From the NCBI GenBank assembly GCA_003137095.1, contig PLET01000036.1, forward strand, positions 895 through 44,560: a stretch of DNA of 43,666 bases. Reading direction: 5' to 3'. This DNA is from Gammaproteobacteria bacterium. Lineage in GTDB: Bacteria; Pseudomonadota; Gammaproteobacteria; Steroidobacterales; Steroidobacteraceae. This document shows, piece after piece, positions 17,020-25,978 of the stretch. Position 1 is the stretch's first letter; every line of letters starts with the position of its first letter. A model generated the notes under the pieces. That model was not told the origin of the DNA. It saw only the letters and a program-made list of their open reading frames with translations, and did no database searches. The translations under genes were made by a program, and so were the position numbers.

Positions 17020-17811
17020 ATGCACAGCAGCCGCCTGCAAACCGTTCTATACGTGGACGACGAACCGGACATCTGCGCAGTGGTAAAGGCGACCCTGAGC
17101 GTGATCGGGCATCTGACCGTGCACATCGCGCCCTCCGGTTCCCGGGCCCTCGAGATCGTGAACGAGGTTGATCCCGACCTGGTGCTGATGGACGTCATGA
17201 TGCCCGGCTTGGACGGACCCTCGACCCTGATTCGCTTGCGCGCAACGGCTCAATCATCCCGCATCCCCGTGATATTCATGACCGCGAAAGTGCTGCCGGC
17301 GGAAGTGGCGCACTTTCTCCACTTGGGCGCACTCGGGGTGATTCGCAAGCCCTTCAATCCCTTGACGCTATGCAATGAGCTCTTTGCCATCTGGAATTCG
17401 GCCCACGGCACCGACAGCCACAACCCCGCTCCCGGAGATCCGCGCAACGCGCTGTCGGAGGCGTCCTCGTTGTCCGCGGCTTTTCTTCAGCGTACGGCAC
17501 GCGACATCGTGATACTGCAACGGTCCATGGAAAATGCCCGGCCTGGGGATCGGTCCGCGTACCGGGAAATCGAGCGGATGGCCCATTCGATCAATGGTGC
17601 GGGAGCCATGTTCGGATTCTCGGCATTGAGCACTGCTGCCGCCGAAGTCGAGCAGCTCGCGCGCGGCGCCGCGGCGTCGTGCGAGCTGAGCCCGCCCATC
17701 GGCGCAATTGCCCTGTTCGGGCAGCTGCGCGGCCGCGTGTCCAATCTGGCCGATAGAGCCTGCGAAGCCGGCTGCATCATGCCGGACGCCGGCGGGGTGT
17801 TTCAGTCCTGA
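17020..17811 (+). CDS. Response-regulator receiver joined to an Hpt domain
   Basis: The 263-residue protein has a receiver domain (about 5-125; acidic DDE at 13-15, phospho-acceptor Asp58 in LMDVMMPG, Lys110 in IRKPF) and a C-terminal helical Hpt domain (about 150-240) with His189 in AHSINGAGAMFG. No output domain is present, so it should pass phosphate within a multistep phosphorelay rather than bind DNA. It ends 15 bases from the end of the convergent hybrid phytochrome kinase, which has its own receiver but no Hpt, making this a good candidate partner. ATG 17020 has only a weak GAG upstream. Confidence 0.88.
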   Translation: MHSSRLQTVLYVDDEPDICAVVKATLSVIGHLTVHIAPSGSRALEIVNEVDPDLVLMDVMMPGLDGPSTLIRLRATAQSSRIPVIFMTAKVLPAEVAHFLHLGALGVIRKPFNPLTLCNELFAIWNSAHGTDSHNPAPGDPRNALSEASSLSAAFLQRTARDIVILQRSMENARPGDRSAYREIERMAHSINGAGAMFGFSALSTAAAEVEQLARGAAASCELSPPIGAIALFGQLRGRVSNLADRACEAGCIMPDAGGVFQS

Positions 17812-17826
17812 TCACGCGACGCCGCT

Positions 17827-20800
17827 TCAGTCGGCGGGAAGCGGCAGATAACTCAGAATGGTCGTCGCAATTTGTGCGGCGGGTATCCGCGATTTGATCA
17901 GTACGGCGGCGACCTTGTGGTGCAGCGCATGGGGAACCTCGGTGGCCGACAAAATGACGATCGGCACGGATGCTCCAAGCACCTCAGGAATGAGGTCGAT
18001 CAAGCTCAGCCCGGTGCCGTCCGGCAGGGACTGGTCGAGCACCACCAGGGCAAAATCTCCACCACGCAGCGATACTTCCGCTTCCTCGAGCGTGTGAGCG
18101 CCGACGATGGTCGCCCGTTCTCCCAGGGTCTCGCGGATGAGGCTGACGAAATCATGGTCGTCCTCCACGCAGAGGATTCGCGGCGCGGCGTGCGCAGCGG
18201 CCGTTGCCGCGGGCGGATGATCGGGCCGGCCCGAGGGCGCCGGAGCCGCGCGCGGCAGCTCGACATGGAACACCGAGCCCTTGCCGGCGACGGAGTGAAA
18301 GCCGATGGTTCCGCCCATGGCCTCGACCAGCTTTCGCGCAATGCTGAGACCGAGTCCGGTGCCCGAAAAGCGCCGGCTCGGCGACGCGTCGGCCTGCGCG
18401 AATCTCTCGAAGATGCGGCCCTGGAACGATTCCGGGACGCCCGGACCGAAGTCCTCCACCTCGATGCGAATCACCGCCGCGTCGGTTCGGATGCGGATCA
18501 GCACCTCGGCTCCGGACGGTGAGAATTTGGCGGCATTCGACAGCAGGTTCGTGATCACCTGGATGAAGCGGTCGGGATCCACCAGGATGCGGTCGTCGGC
18601 GGGCGTGCCCTCGAATCTGAAGCGCACCGCAAATTCCCGCGCAAAGGCGGCATTGGCTTCGATTGCCTGCTCGATCAATTCAGCCGCCGACGAGTTGGTG
18701 GTTTGAAGCGTAAAACCACCGCTCTCGAGCCCGCCGATGTCGAGGATGTCGTTGATGATTCGCATCAGCCGGTCGCTGTTGTTGTTGGCGATCCTCACCA
18801 TCGCCGCCGCGTCCTCCGGCAACATGCCCATGGCTCCCGACAGGATGAGACCCAAAGATGCCCCTATTGAGGTGAGGGGCGTTCGCAACTCGTGGCTGAC
18901 CGTCGACACGAAGTCGCTCCTCATCCGCTCGATCTCACGGCGCTGGGTCAGATCCACGACGGAGCACAGCACGAATTCGCCTTTGGAGGTCTGCAAGGGG
19001 TTCAGCGACACCTCCAAGGGCACCTCGGAGCCGTCCCGGCGCACGCCGGTGAGCTCGGCGCCGGCGCCCATCGCCCGGACTTGCGGTGCCGCGTTGAATT
19101 TGCGCCGCAGATCGGGGTGGCTCGCGCGCAGTCGCTGCGGCACCAGGAGTTCGACCGGCATTCCGAGCAGTTCTCGACGCCGGTAGCCGAACAGTTTTTC
19201 GATTTGCGCATTGACCAAGACAATGGATCCCGTCAGATCGGTGAGCAGCATGCCGGTGGGCGCCGCTTCGATGGCGAGCCGGAATTGTTCATCGGCGCGT
19301 TTGCGCTCGGTGATGTCGAAGTTGACGCCGAACATCCGCAGCGGGTCGCCCGCGGCACCCCGGGTGACCCGTCCCGTCGCTTTCAGGTGGCGGATGGCGC
19401 CGTTCGGATGAACAATGCGAAATTCGGTGTCATAGTCGCGGTTGCCGTTGACGGCGTCGAACAGGTCGCGTTCGCAGGCCATGCGGTCATCGGGGTGCAG
19501 GCTGCGGATCCACAGCGCGTGAGTGTCGCCCTCCTGCGGCGACAGACCGTATAGCCGGAACATTCGTTCATCCCATTGCATGTTGCCGGCCGCGATGTCG
19601 AAGTTCCAAAAGCCCAGCCCGGCGGCGTCGGCCGCGATGGCTGAACGGGCGCTGTCCTGCACGAGCGTCCGGTTGAGCGCTTCGAGTTCGGACGTACGCT
19701 CGGCGACACGGCCTTCGAGCATGGCATAGGCGCCGCGCAGTTCGTCCTCGGCCCGGACGCGTTCGCCCACCTCGTGTTCGAGGTCCAGGTTGACGCGCTG
19801 CAATCCGGCCATATTCTCCAGTTGGACTTGATGGCGGGTATCACGCTCGTCGGCCCTGCGCCGGTGTCCTGCGCTGACCTCGCTCAAGATGTTCAGCAAG
19901 CGTTTGCACGCGTCAACCTCGGGGACCGACCAGTCGCGTGCGGTGCCGGCGACGGTCTCCTTCCATAGGTCGAACGAACGGCGCGGCTCGAGGCGTACGC
20001 TGCCGTCGGGCGACGCGGTAGCCCGTTTGATGGGCGCGCCCGCCCAGGAGACCTCCTGCACGACTTCGGCACGCGTCAGTGCGCACAGCTCGAGAGCGCC
20101 CGCCGACTGCTTCACGGCAAGTATGCCCGCGGCCTCCGGCAGGCAATTCAATCGCCGGCCCTCCGGCGTCAGCAGGTTCGTCAGAATAATGGTATCCGTC
20201 GCCATTGAATGCCCCCATCCGCGGGTGGCCACTTCGTCGAGCACGTCCGATTCGGCCGCCGATGAGTCTGTTTGGCCTCCCACATAATTGAGATCCGCAA
20301 CCCTGACGCAGAGCGCACTCGCCTGAAAGCCTTTGAGCAAATCCGGCAGCAGACTGCCGAGTACCGCGCGCATGTCTGGATTCTGATGCACCGCCAGTTG
20401 AACCCGGGTCAGCAGTCGGTCCATCGACGTGGTGGTGTTCGCCAATTCGAGCTGGGCCAGGGCTTGGATTCGCATGGCGACGACCGCGGCCACCAGTTCG
20501 CACAGATTGCGCAGGGCGTTTCGCACGTGATACGGCGGAATTTTGGGGCGGTAATGGTGGCAGGCAATGAGTCCCCAGAGCTTGCCGTCGTACACGATGG
20601 AGAGGCTCATCGTTGCCCTGACGCCCATGTTGGCAAGATAGGTGCGGTGCACATTGGAAAAGCCGCGCAGCACACTGTTGCCCTGATCCAGCGGTTCCCC
20701 ATCGGGCAAGCGGGGCGGCAGCAAGGTATCCGGTACGGCCTGGACGTCGGCCAGGACCCGGATCTTGCTGGCGGTATAGAGGGCGCGCGCCTGGCTTGGA

Positions 20801-21477
20801 ATGTCGGTCGCAGGGAACCTCAGCCCCAAAAAGCGCGTCGTGAGGTTTGGCCGAGCCGCTTCCGCGATCACTTCGCCCGTCCAATCCGGCAAGAAGCGAT
20901 AGAGCATGACCCGATCAAAGCCACTGAGCCGGGCAACTTCACGCACCGAGTCGGCGAAGAAGGCTTCCAGCGTCTGCGCACGGCGCAGACCCGCAAGAGC
21001 CGACGTGATCCCCTCCATGAATCGGGCATCGCCCGCAAGCGCGTGCGCGTCATCGGGCAACGGCTGCCATTCCAGGACGGCGACGCCGCCGACCCGGTGT
21101 CCGACGCATTCGAATAGCGTGGGCGGACCATCCCGCGCTTCCACGGACGGTTGTTGTGGGTCGATTTTGGGCTTCAGCGGCAACGCCGCGGGATCTGACA
21201 GCGGCAGCGCGGCCAACACCGTCGCAACATCCGGCGAAAAGCCGTCAACCCAGTCCTCGACCTTCCGGTGCAGCAGCCCGGACGCGGGCCCGAGTCCCGG
21301 CCAATGGCTGGCCACGCCACTGGAGACTTGGACGATGCGCGTGCTGTCGATGCAGACCACCAGCACGAAGCCATGCGGCTGTATGGTGCCGATGATGTGT
21401 ATCGGCTCTTGCGAACAGGACTGCTCGAGCTGTTGGGAGATGGTTTCCTGACCGGTAAGCTCGGGCATCGCGATCAT
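17827..21477 (-). CDS. Hybrid bacteriophytochrome histidine kinase
   Basis: The 1216-residue red/far-red photoreceptor has the order PAS-GAF-PHY-coiled coil-PAS-PAS-HisKA-HATPase-REC. Cys21 in CSQEPIHIIGTIQPHG is the biliverdin-attachment site of bacteriophytochromes. The GAF domain has FPATDIPSQA and ACHHYRPK, and the PHY tongue has PRRSFDLWKE, all chromophore-contact motifs. The kinase core has His862 in VSHELRTPLTS, an N-box NLLSNAAKF and GTGLGLSIARKLV. The C-terminal receiver has Asp1148 in VVLDQSLPDG. ATG 21477 has GAAGAG 8 bases upstream; the ATG at 21468 is possible. No heme oxygenase gene (bphO) is in the window, so biliverdin must come from elsewhere. The multicopper oxidase gene lies 72 bases upstream on the same strand. 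Confidence 0.94.
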   Translation of the reverse strand: MIAMPELTGQETISQQLEQSCSQEPIHIIGTIQPHGFVLVVCIDSTRIVQVSSGVASHWPGLGPASGLLHRKVEDWVDGFSPDVATVLAALPLSDPAALPLKPKIDPQQPSVEARDGPPTLFECVGHRVGGVAVLEWQPLPDDAHALAGDARFMEGITSALAGLRRAQTLEAFFADSVREVARLSGFDRVMLYRFLPDWTGEVIAEAARPNLTTRFLGLRFPATDIPSQARALYTASKIRVLADVQAVPDTLLPPRLPDGEPLDQGNSVLRGFSNVHRTYLANMGVRATMSLSIVYDGKLWGLIACHHYRPKIPPYHVRNALRNLCELVAAVVAMRIQALAQLELANTTTSMDRLLTRVQLAVHQNPDMRAVLGSLLPDLLKGFQASALCVRVADLNYVGGQTDSSAAESDVLDEVATRGWGHSMATDTIILTNLLTPEGRRLNCLPEAAGILAVKQSAGALELCALTRAEVVQEVSWAGAPIKRATASPDGSVRLEPRRSFDLWKETVAGTARDWSVPEVDACKRLLNILSEVSAGHRRRADERDTRHQVQLENMAGLQRVNLDLEHEVGERVRAEDELRGAYAMLEGRVAERTSELEALNRTLVQDSARSAIAADAAGLGFWNFDIAAGNMQWDERMFRLYGLSPQEGDTHALWIRSLHPDDRMACERDLFDAVNGNRDYDTEFRIVHPNGAIRHLKATGRVTRGAAGDPLRMFGVNFDITERKRADEQFRLAIEAAPTGMLLTDLTGSIVLVNAQIEKLFGYRRRELLGMPVELLVPQRLRASHPDLRRKFNAAPQVRAMGAGAELTGVRRDGSEVPLEVSLNPLQTSKGEFVLCSVVDLTQRREIERMRSDFVSTVSHELRTPLTSIGASLGLILSGAMGMLPEDAAAMVRIANNNSDRLMRIINDILDIGGLESGGFTLQTTNSSAAELIEQAIEANAAFAREFAVRFRFEGTPADDRILVDPDRFIQVITNLLSNAAKFSPSGAEVLIRIRTDAAVIRIEVEDFGPGVPESFQGRIFERFAQADASPSRRFSGTGLGLSIARKLVEAMGGTIGFHSVAGKGSVFHVELPRAAPAPSGRPDHPPAATAAAHAAPRILCVEDDHDFVSLIRETLGERATIVGAHTLEEAEVSLRGGDFALVVLDQSLPDGTGLSLIDLIPEVLGASVPIVILSATEVPHALHHKVAAVLIKSRIPAAQIATTILSYLPLPAD

Positions 21478-21549
21478 ACGAACAGCTCTTCGGCAACTTC
21501 TCTGTTCGCTAACCCACACTTGTCGGGAAAATGCCGGAGGTCCGGCCGC

Positions 21550-23004
21550 TCAGGCATATTTGAACAAGGCCATGAACCCGAAATCCATGTGCAATTGCTG
21601 ATGGCAATGAAACAGGGTGAGACCTGGATTGTCCGCGACGAAGTCGATGTTGACCTCCTGAAATCCGCCGAGCATCACCACATCCTTGATCACGCCCGCC
21701 GTTTTCCTTCCCGCGATCTGCGTCAATTCGAAACTGTGACGGTGCAAATGCAGGGGGTGAATGTCATCGCTCGCATTGCGAAATTTCAAGCGATAACGCC
21801 GCCCTTCGTGCAGGCTGTACATCGGCTGCATCTTCTCCATCGAAAACGCTTCGCCGTTCAGCGTCCATCGATTGAATCCGGCCAGCGCCGCATTGTGCTT
21901 GACGATCAACATCTCGATCGTTTCATCCGGTTGAACGGGTTGGGTGTCGGCCTTCCCGAATAGCGAGTAATCCCAATGAGAGGGCTTCGAATCGGCCCAC
22001 CGGGCCTTCCCTTTCCGTCCGGCATACTCGACGACAATACCCATCCCGTGACGGCGGTCGTCATGGTCGAGATCGCCCATCACCCACACGCCCGGGTGAT
22101 TCATGTGAACGATCGCTGAAATTCTCTCGGCCGTTCCCAGCCAAAGCACCGGGACATCAGCCGGCGTCGGCACGGCATTGCCGTCTAGTGCCACGACCCG
22201 AAATACGTGGCCGGGAAGCGCCAGGCTGCGGATCTCCCCGGCACTCGCGTTCAGGACATGAAACAGAACCCGCTCACCTGGCTTGACCCGGATGGGTTCA
22301 CCATGCCCGAGCATCCTGCCGTTGATCGCAAACCGTTCGTAGCCGACCTCAAAACCCTTGGCCTTCACCTGCGATGCTTGATCCGCACGCTTTCCGATCT
22401 GCTGCAATTCGGGAATTGCCTCTCCCGCCAGAAAATCCATGGCCATATCACCGCCCCGGCTCAAGTTCGGCTCGAATTCCTTCATCACCAGAAACACCTC
22501 GCGGTCGTACGCACCGGGGTTGTCCCTGGGCTCGATATAGACCGCTCCCGCCTCGCCCGTGTACATCCCCCGGTTCAAATCGCTTCCCGCCGGCACGTGC
22601 GTGTGATAGAAGCGAAAGCCCGACGGCTTCGGCAGGAATTCAACGCGACGCATGCCGTGCGCAGGGATGAATGGGGTGCCTTCCTCCGATGCACCATCCA
22701 CATCGCTCGGGATCATCTGACCGTGCCAGTGCACCAACTCCGGCGCGTCCGTGTCATTGTGAATGTCGACCGTGACGCGCTGTCCCTCCTTGAAGCGCAG
22801 CAGCGGGCCGGGAAACTGGCCGTTGTACAAGGTCGTGGACACGATGTGATCGGGAGCCAGCTCCACCAGACCCGTGGCTATGCGCAGCGTGTAATCGGCG
22901 CTTGCATGGGTCGCCGGATCCGCCGCGCGTGCCGGAGGTGTCAAGCCGCTCGCCAACGGCGCCAGTGCGGCATACTTCAATAATGAGCGTCGATCGATAG
23001 CCAT
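21550..23004 (-). CDS. Tat-exported multicopper oxidase
   Basis: The 484-residue protein starts with MAIDRRSLLKYAALAPLASG, a twin-arginine signal. All four copper motifs are present: HWHG (His92, His94), FYHTHV (134, 136), HPLHLHRH (416-423) and HCHQQLHMDFGFM (466-478). At the type 1 copper the position of the usual axial Met appears to be Phe477, with Met one residue later, as in some high-potential laccases. It oxidises a metal ion or phenol with reduction of O2 to water; copper tolerance or aromatic oxidation are both plausible. ATG 23004 has AGGA 9 bases upstream, although the frame is open for another 258 bases into an MFS remnant. Confidence 0.92.
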   Translation of the reverse strand: MAIDRRSLLKYAALAPLASGLTPPARAADPATHASADYTLRIATGLVELAPDHIVSTTLYNGQFPGPLLRFKEGQRVTVDIHNDTDAPELVHWHGQMIPSDVDGASEEGTPFIPAHGMRRVEFLPKPSGFRFYHTHVPAGSDLNRGMYTGEAGAVYIEPRDNPGAYDREVFLVMKEFEPNLSRGGDMAMDFLAGEAIPELQQIGKRADQASQVKAKGFEVGYERFAINGRMLGHGEPIRVKPGERVLFHVLNASAGEIRSLALPGHVFRVVALDGNAVPTPADVPVLWLGTAERISAIVHMNHPGVWVMGDLDHDDRRHGMGIVVEYAGRKGKARWADSKPSHWDYSLFGKADTQPVQPDETIEMLIVKHNAALAGFNRWTLNGEAFSMEKMQPMYSLHEGRRYRLKFRNASDDIHPLHLHRHSFELTQIAGRKTAGVIKDVVMLGGFQEVNIDFVADNPGLTLFHCHQQLHMDFGFMALFKYA

Positions 23005-23262
23005 GGAATTCGTCCTTCGATTAATTGAAGTGATTTCAAGCATGAGGCCGGCCGGCGGCGCCGGTTGAGGGAATCGCGTCGCTTCCGCGATTCCTTCCAC
23101 CAAACCCACCACACTGGCGCTCGCTTTGAGAGTCTGGGTAGGATAGATCGGCAGAATCGGCACGAGCATTTCGGTCGAGGTATCGGCAAAGAGACTGGTC
23201 AACGCCAGCAGGAACGTATTACGGGAAAGTCCGGAGAAATACCTGGCAACCGTCGCCGCCAT
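23005..23262 (-). pseudogene. MFS transporter N-terminal remnant, in frame with the multicopper oxidase
   Basis: The first 60 or so residues of this stretch (LSRNTFLLALTSLFADTSTE, then MLVPILPIYPTQTL and SVVGLVEGIAEATR) match the start of an MFS permease. The sequence then breaks off after the second conserved segment and runs without a stop into the leader of the oxidase. The remaining ten or so transmembrane helices are absent. This looks like a deletion that removed the permease body and brought its start close to the oxidase. If translated from 23262, the oxidase would carry an 86-residue N-terminal extension in front of its Tat signal. Confidence 0.75.
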
Positions 23263-23423
23263 TGGCCAAGCCGCCCGCTGGCGCTAGGATGCGCTCTGTG
23301 TCGTAAATCGGGTGAGACATGCCATCATGGTCATCGCTGCAATCGCACTGCCGGCCACTGCTCGGTATCGCGTAGCGAACAAATGGAATCTACGCCCTTC
23401 TGTCGTTCGGGTCTAATCAACGA

Positions 23424-24002
23424 ATGAATCCGCTCGTAAGCAAGGTGCATGGCACCGAGAAACGTTGGAGCGCGGAGTACGCCGCGCTCCGCCGGCTCTG
23501 CCTCGCGTCGGGACTCAATGAAGCACTGAAATGGGGCCAAGCCTGCTACGACATGGATGGAAGCAACGTGGTCCTGATCCATGGCTTCAAGGACTATTGC
23601 GCTTTGCTTTTCATGAAAGGCGCTTTGCTCAAGGACCCCAAGCGCATCCTCATTCAGCAGACCAGGAATGTGCAGGCAGCCAGGCAACTCCGGTTTGCTT
23701 CCCTTGCGGAGATCAACGAGCAGAAAGCGGCAATCAAGAGCTTTATCATCGAGGCCATTGCGATTGAGAAATCCGGCGTCAAGGTGGCGATGAAGACCGC
23801 AGCACAATTCGATGTGCCGTGCGAGTTTCAAAAGCCATTGGACGATGACCCTGAATTGGCCAAAGCCTTCCGTGCTCTCACCCCTGGAAGGCAGAAGGGC
23901 TATTTGCTGTATTTCGCCGGCGCCAAACAGTCGGCGACTCGCAAGGCGCGCGTGGAGAAAAATGTGCCGAGGATATTGAAGGGCCTGGGACTCGATGACT
24001 AG
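23424..24002 (+). CDS. YdeI/OmpD-associated family protein (DUF1801-like)
   Basis: The 192-residue protein has the family pattern: LNEALKWGQACYDMDGSNVV, KDYCALLFMKGALLKDPK, ARQLRFASLAEI, and the C-terminal basic tail LTPGRQKGYLLYFAGAKQSA, then ARVEKNVPRIL. These proteins are annotated as YdeI-type and have been linked in enteric bacteria to resistance to cationic peptides; the mechanism is unclear. Monocistronic as far as visible; the ATG lacks a strong ribosome binding site. Confidence 0.85.
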   Translation: MNPLVSKVHGTEKRWSAEYAALRRLCLASGLNEALKWGQACYDMDGSNVVLIHGFKDYCALLFMKGALLKDPKRILIQQTRNVQAARQLRFASLAEINEQKAAIKSFIIEAIAIEKSGVKVAMKTAAQFDVPCEFQKPLDDDPELAKAFRALTPGRQKGYLLYFAGAKQSATRKARVEKNVPRILKGLGLDD

Positions 24003-24215
24003 GCCGACGTGAGTCCCGGCGGTGCGTCCGCTTAAGTCGTGGGTGGCCGCTCCTGTTCCCCGACCGCGGCCTTCACCGCACCGTGATCGATTCGCTCCGG
24101 GTTTGCAGGTCGTGCGACGCCGCTGCATTATAGCCCCCATGGTTCCCCAAGGGCCTTTGGTCAAGAGTGCGCATCGCAGTCTGAACGGGTCGGCCGCCGC
24201 TGCCTGGCGGGATGC

Positions 24216-24923
24216 GTGACCCGCTTACCCGTGTGCGCTGTTGTCGGAGTCGGGCCCGGACTGGGTGCCGCCTACGCCCGCCGATTCCATCAGTCCGGAT
24301 ACGCGGTTGCGCTGCTCGCGCGCGGCGATCGGTTCACTGCGGAGTTGGCTGCTGAGTTCGGCGAATCGGCTCGTGCCTATCAGTGCGACGTTGCCAGCGA
24401 GGCGGCAGTCAACAGCACTTTCTCGAAGATCCACGCCGATCTCGGCGCTGTGGACGTGCTGGTCTACAACGCGGGTTCCGGCGTGTGGGGCACGATCGAG
24501 ACGGTTGGCGCGGATGCGTTCGAGCAGTCCTGGCGGATCAACACCCTGGGCCTGTTTCTCGCCAGCCGCGCCGTCATTCCGGCAATGAAGTCTCGGGCCC
24601 GCGGAGCGGTGGTGGTCACCGGGGCGACAGCCTCGCGGCGCGGCGCCCCGTTCACCGCGGCATTTGCGCCCGCCAAAGCAGCGCAGCGCAGCCTGGCCGA
24701 AGCCATGGCCAAGCAGCTGTGGCCGCTCGGCATCCACGTGTCGTTGATCATCATCGACGGGGTGGTCGATTTGCCCGGGACGCGCGCCCGCATGCCCGAC
24801 AAGCCCGGCTCATTCTTCGTCGCGCCCGATGATGTGGCGGCCACCGCCCTGTGGCTGGTGCAACAACCCGCCTCGGCATGGTCCTTCGAGGTCGAGGCGC
24901 GCCCGTTCGCAGAAAAGTGGTAG
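24216..24923 (+). CDS. Short-chain dehydrogenase/reductase with Phe at the catalytic Tyr
   Basis: The 235-residue protein has an NAD(P)-binding turn GVGPGLGAAYARRF, an Asp after the fourth strand (CDVAS), VYNAGSG and VVVTGATAS. At the place of YxxxK it reads FAPAK (Phe150, Lys154), so the proton-donating Tyr is gone. A subgroup of SDRs shares this FAxAK form, so it may be a genuine non-classical enzyme rather than damage. GTG 24216 is the only sensible start, preceded by GGCGGGA. The 213 bases upstream hold no gene, only a candidate TATAGC-type -10. Confidence 0.85.
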   Translation: MTRLPVCAVVGVGPGLGAAYARRFHQSGYAVALLARGDRFTAELAAEFGESARAYQCDVASEAAVNSTFSKIHADLGAVDVLVYNAGSGVWGTIETVGADAFEQSWRINTLGLFLASRAVIPAMKSRARGAVVVTGATASRRGAPFTAAFAPAKAAQRSLAEAMAKQLWPLGIHVSLIIIDGVVDLPGTRARMPDKPGSFFVAPDDVAATALWLVQQPASAWSFEVEARPFAEKW

Positions 24924-25072
24924 CCCGCTCTCCAGATTGGGTAATTCTGGTGGCGATACATCGACATCCGGAGCCGTAACCAGCTCCCGATAGTGGGCGT
25001 CTCGGGAGATAGTCCGTATATCGGATAGTACCAGTTATTGATTATTATCCCAGGGGTTGCTACGCTTGGCGA

Positions 25073-25843
25073 ATGACAAAGCCGCGTCGGTCTGGGGACG
25101 ACATATCGATGCCGGCGCTGCTGCGCCACGCACGTCTGGCGTATTCGGTTTCGATGCGCAAGGCGCTGGACTTGGCGGGCTATGGCGATATACCGAAGAA
25201 CGGCCTCTACGTAATCGGTGGGTTGGCGCGCGAATCCGGCGCGCACCCGCTCAGTGAGCTGATCGAGGAATTGCGGCTCTCAAAGCAGGCTGCCGGGCAG
25301 CTCATCGAGACGCTGGTGGCGCGCGGTTACCTGAAGCGCGATGTGGATAGCGAAGATCGGCGCAGGCTGACGATCGGGCTCACTGAACAGGGACGCGCGG
25401 CGGCCACGGTGCTCTCGGTTGCCGGTGCCAGCGTGGATGAAGCCCTGCTCTCGCGAATCGGACCGAGGGATCTTGAGCGCACACGCCGCACTCTTTTCGC
25501 CCTGGTGGATATCGCAACAGACGATGGCGCAGAACGGAAAACCGAAGTCAGTCACTTAAAAGGGAAGGCAACGATGGAGATAACAAACAGGCGTGAATCA
25601 CTTGATGTGCGCAATTCTGATCTGGCTCAATCGCGCTTTTCGGACGCCAAACTATCATTTTCCTGCTTTGACGATGTCAACCTGGAGGGGTCGACTTTCA
25701 ACAACATCAATCTTGGCAGCGCCAGTTTCAACGATGTAAATCTGAGCAACGTGTCCATCAAACACGCCAACATTGCCGGTATGAAGATCAATGATGTGTT
25801 GGTGACCGAACTGATCCGCGTCTACGAGAGCCGGTCAAAATGA
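25073..25843 (+). CDS. MarR-type regulator fused to a pentapeptide-repeat domain
   Basis: Residues 10-150 form a MarR winged helix: LRHARLAYSVSMRKALDLAG, then PLSELIEELRLSKQAAGQLI as recognition helices and the wing YLKRDVDSEDRRRLTIGLTE. Residues 168-256 are a short right-handed beta-helix of pentapeptide repeats (SDLAQSRFSDAKLSFSCF, NLEGSTFNNINLGSASF, NDVNLSNVSIKHANI). The reading frame is continuous. At the junction a near-ideal ribosome binding site and an ATG (25574) could start the repeat domain alone as an 89-residue protein, so two genes may have merged or both products may be made. I know of no common family with this architecture. Confidence 0.85.
   Translation: MTKPRRSGDDISMPALLRHARLAYSVSMRKALDLAGYGDIPKNGLYVIGGLARESGAHPLSELIEELRLSKQAAGQLIETLVARGYLKRDVDSEDRRRLTIGLTEQGRAAATVLSVAGASVDEALLSRIGPRDLERTRRTLFALVDIATDDGAERKTEVSHLKGKATMEITNRRESLDVRNSDLAQSRFSDAKLSFSCFDDVNLEGSTFNNINLGSASFNDVNLSNVSIKHANIAGMKINDVLVTELIRVYESRSK
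25562..25576 (+). promoter_or_regulatory. Internal ribosome binding site for the pentapeptide-repeat part
   Basis: GGGAAGG lies 5 bases before ATG 25574, inside the MarR reading frame and exactly at the domain boundary. Such a strong internal site is unlikely to be mere coding sequence and implies separate translation of the C-terminal domain. Confidence 0.55.
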
Positions 25844-25898
25844 GTTCATCATGAAACCAGAGCGTATGTCGGATCCGGAAATCCTTCGTCTCGAGCTT

Positions 25899-25916
25899 TG
25901 TCAGCCGTAGCTGACA
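25899..25916. terminator. Stem-loop after the MarR fusion gene
   Basis: TGTCAGC and GCTGACA pair perfectly around the loop CGTA, 56 bases after the MarR-pentapeptide stop. No T-run follows, so it may be an RNA stabiliser, a factor-dependent terminator or an operator. Confidence 0.35.
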
Positions 25917-25978
25917 GCGCGTCGCGGGACAACCCGATAGACACATGCCTCGAAGCAGATCAATCATATTGTTGGAAG

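Noticed and set aside
25010..25072. Short inverted repeat TCCG-TATAT-CGGA before the MarR start
   Set aside because: Only 4-bp arms with a non-symmetric centre; too weak to list as an operator.
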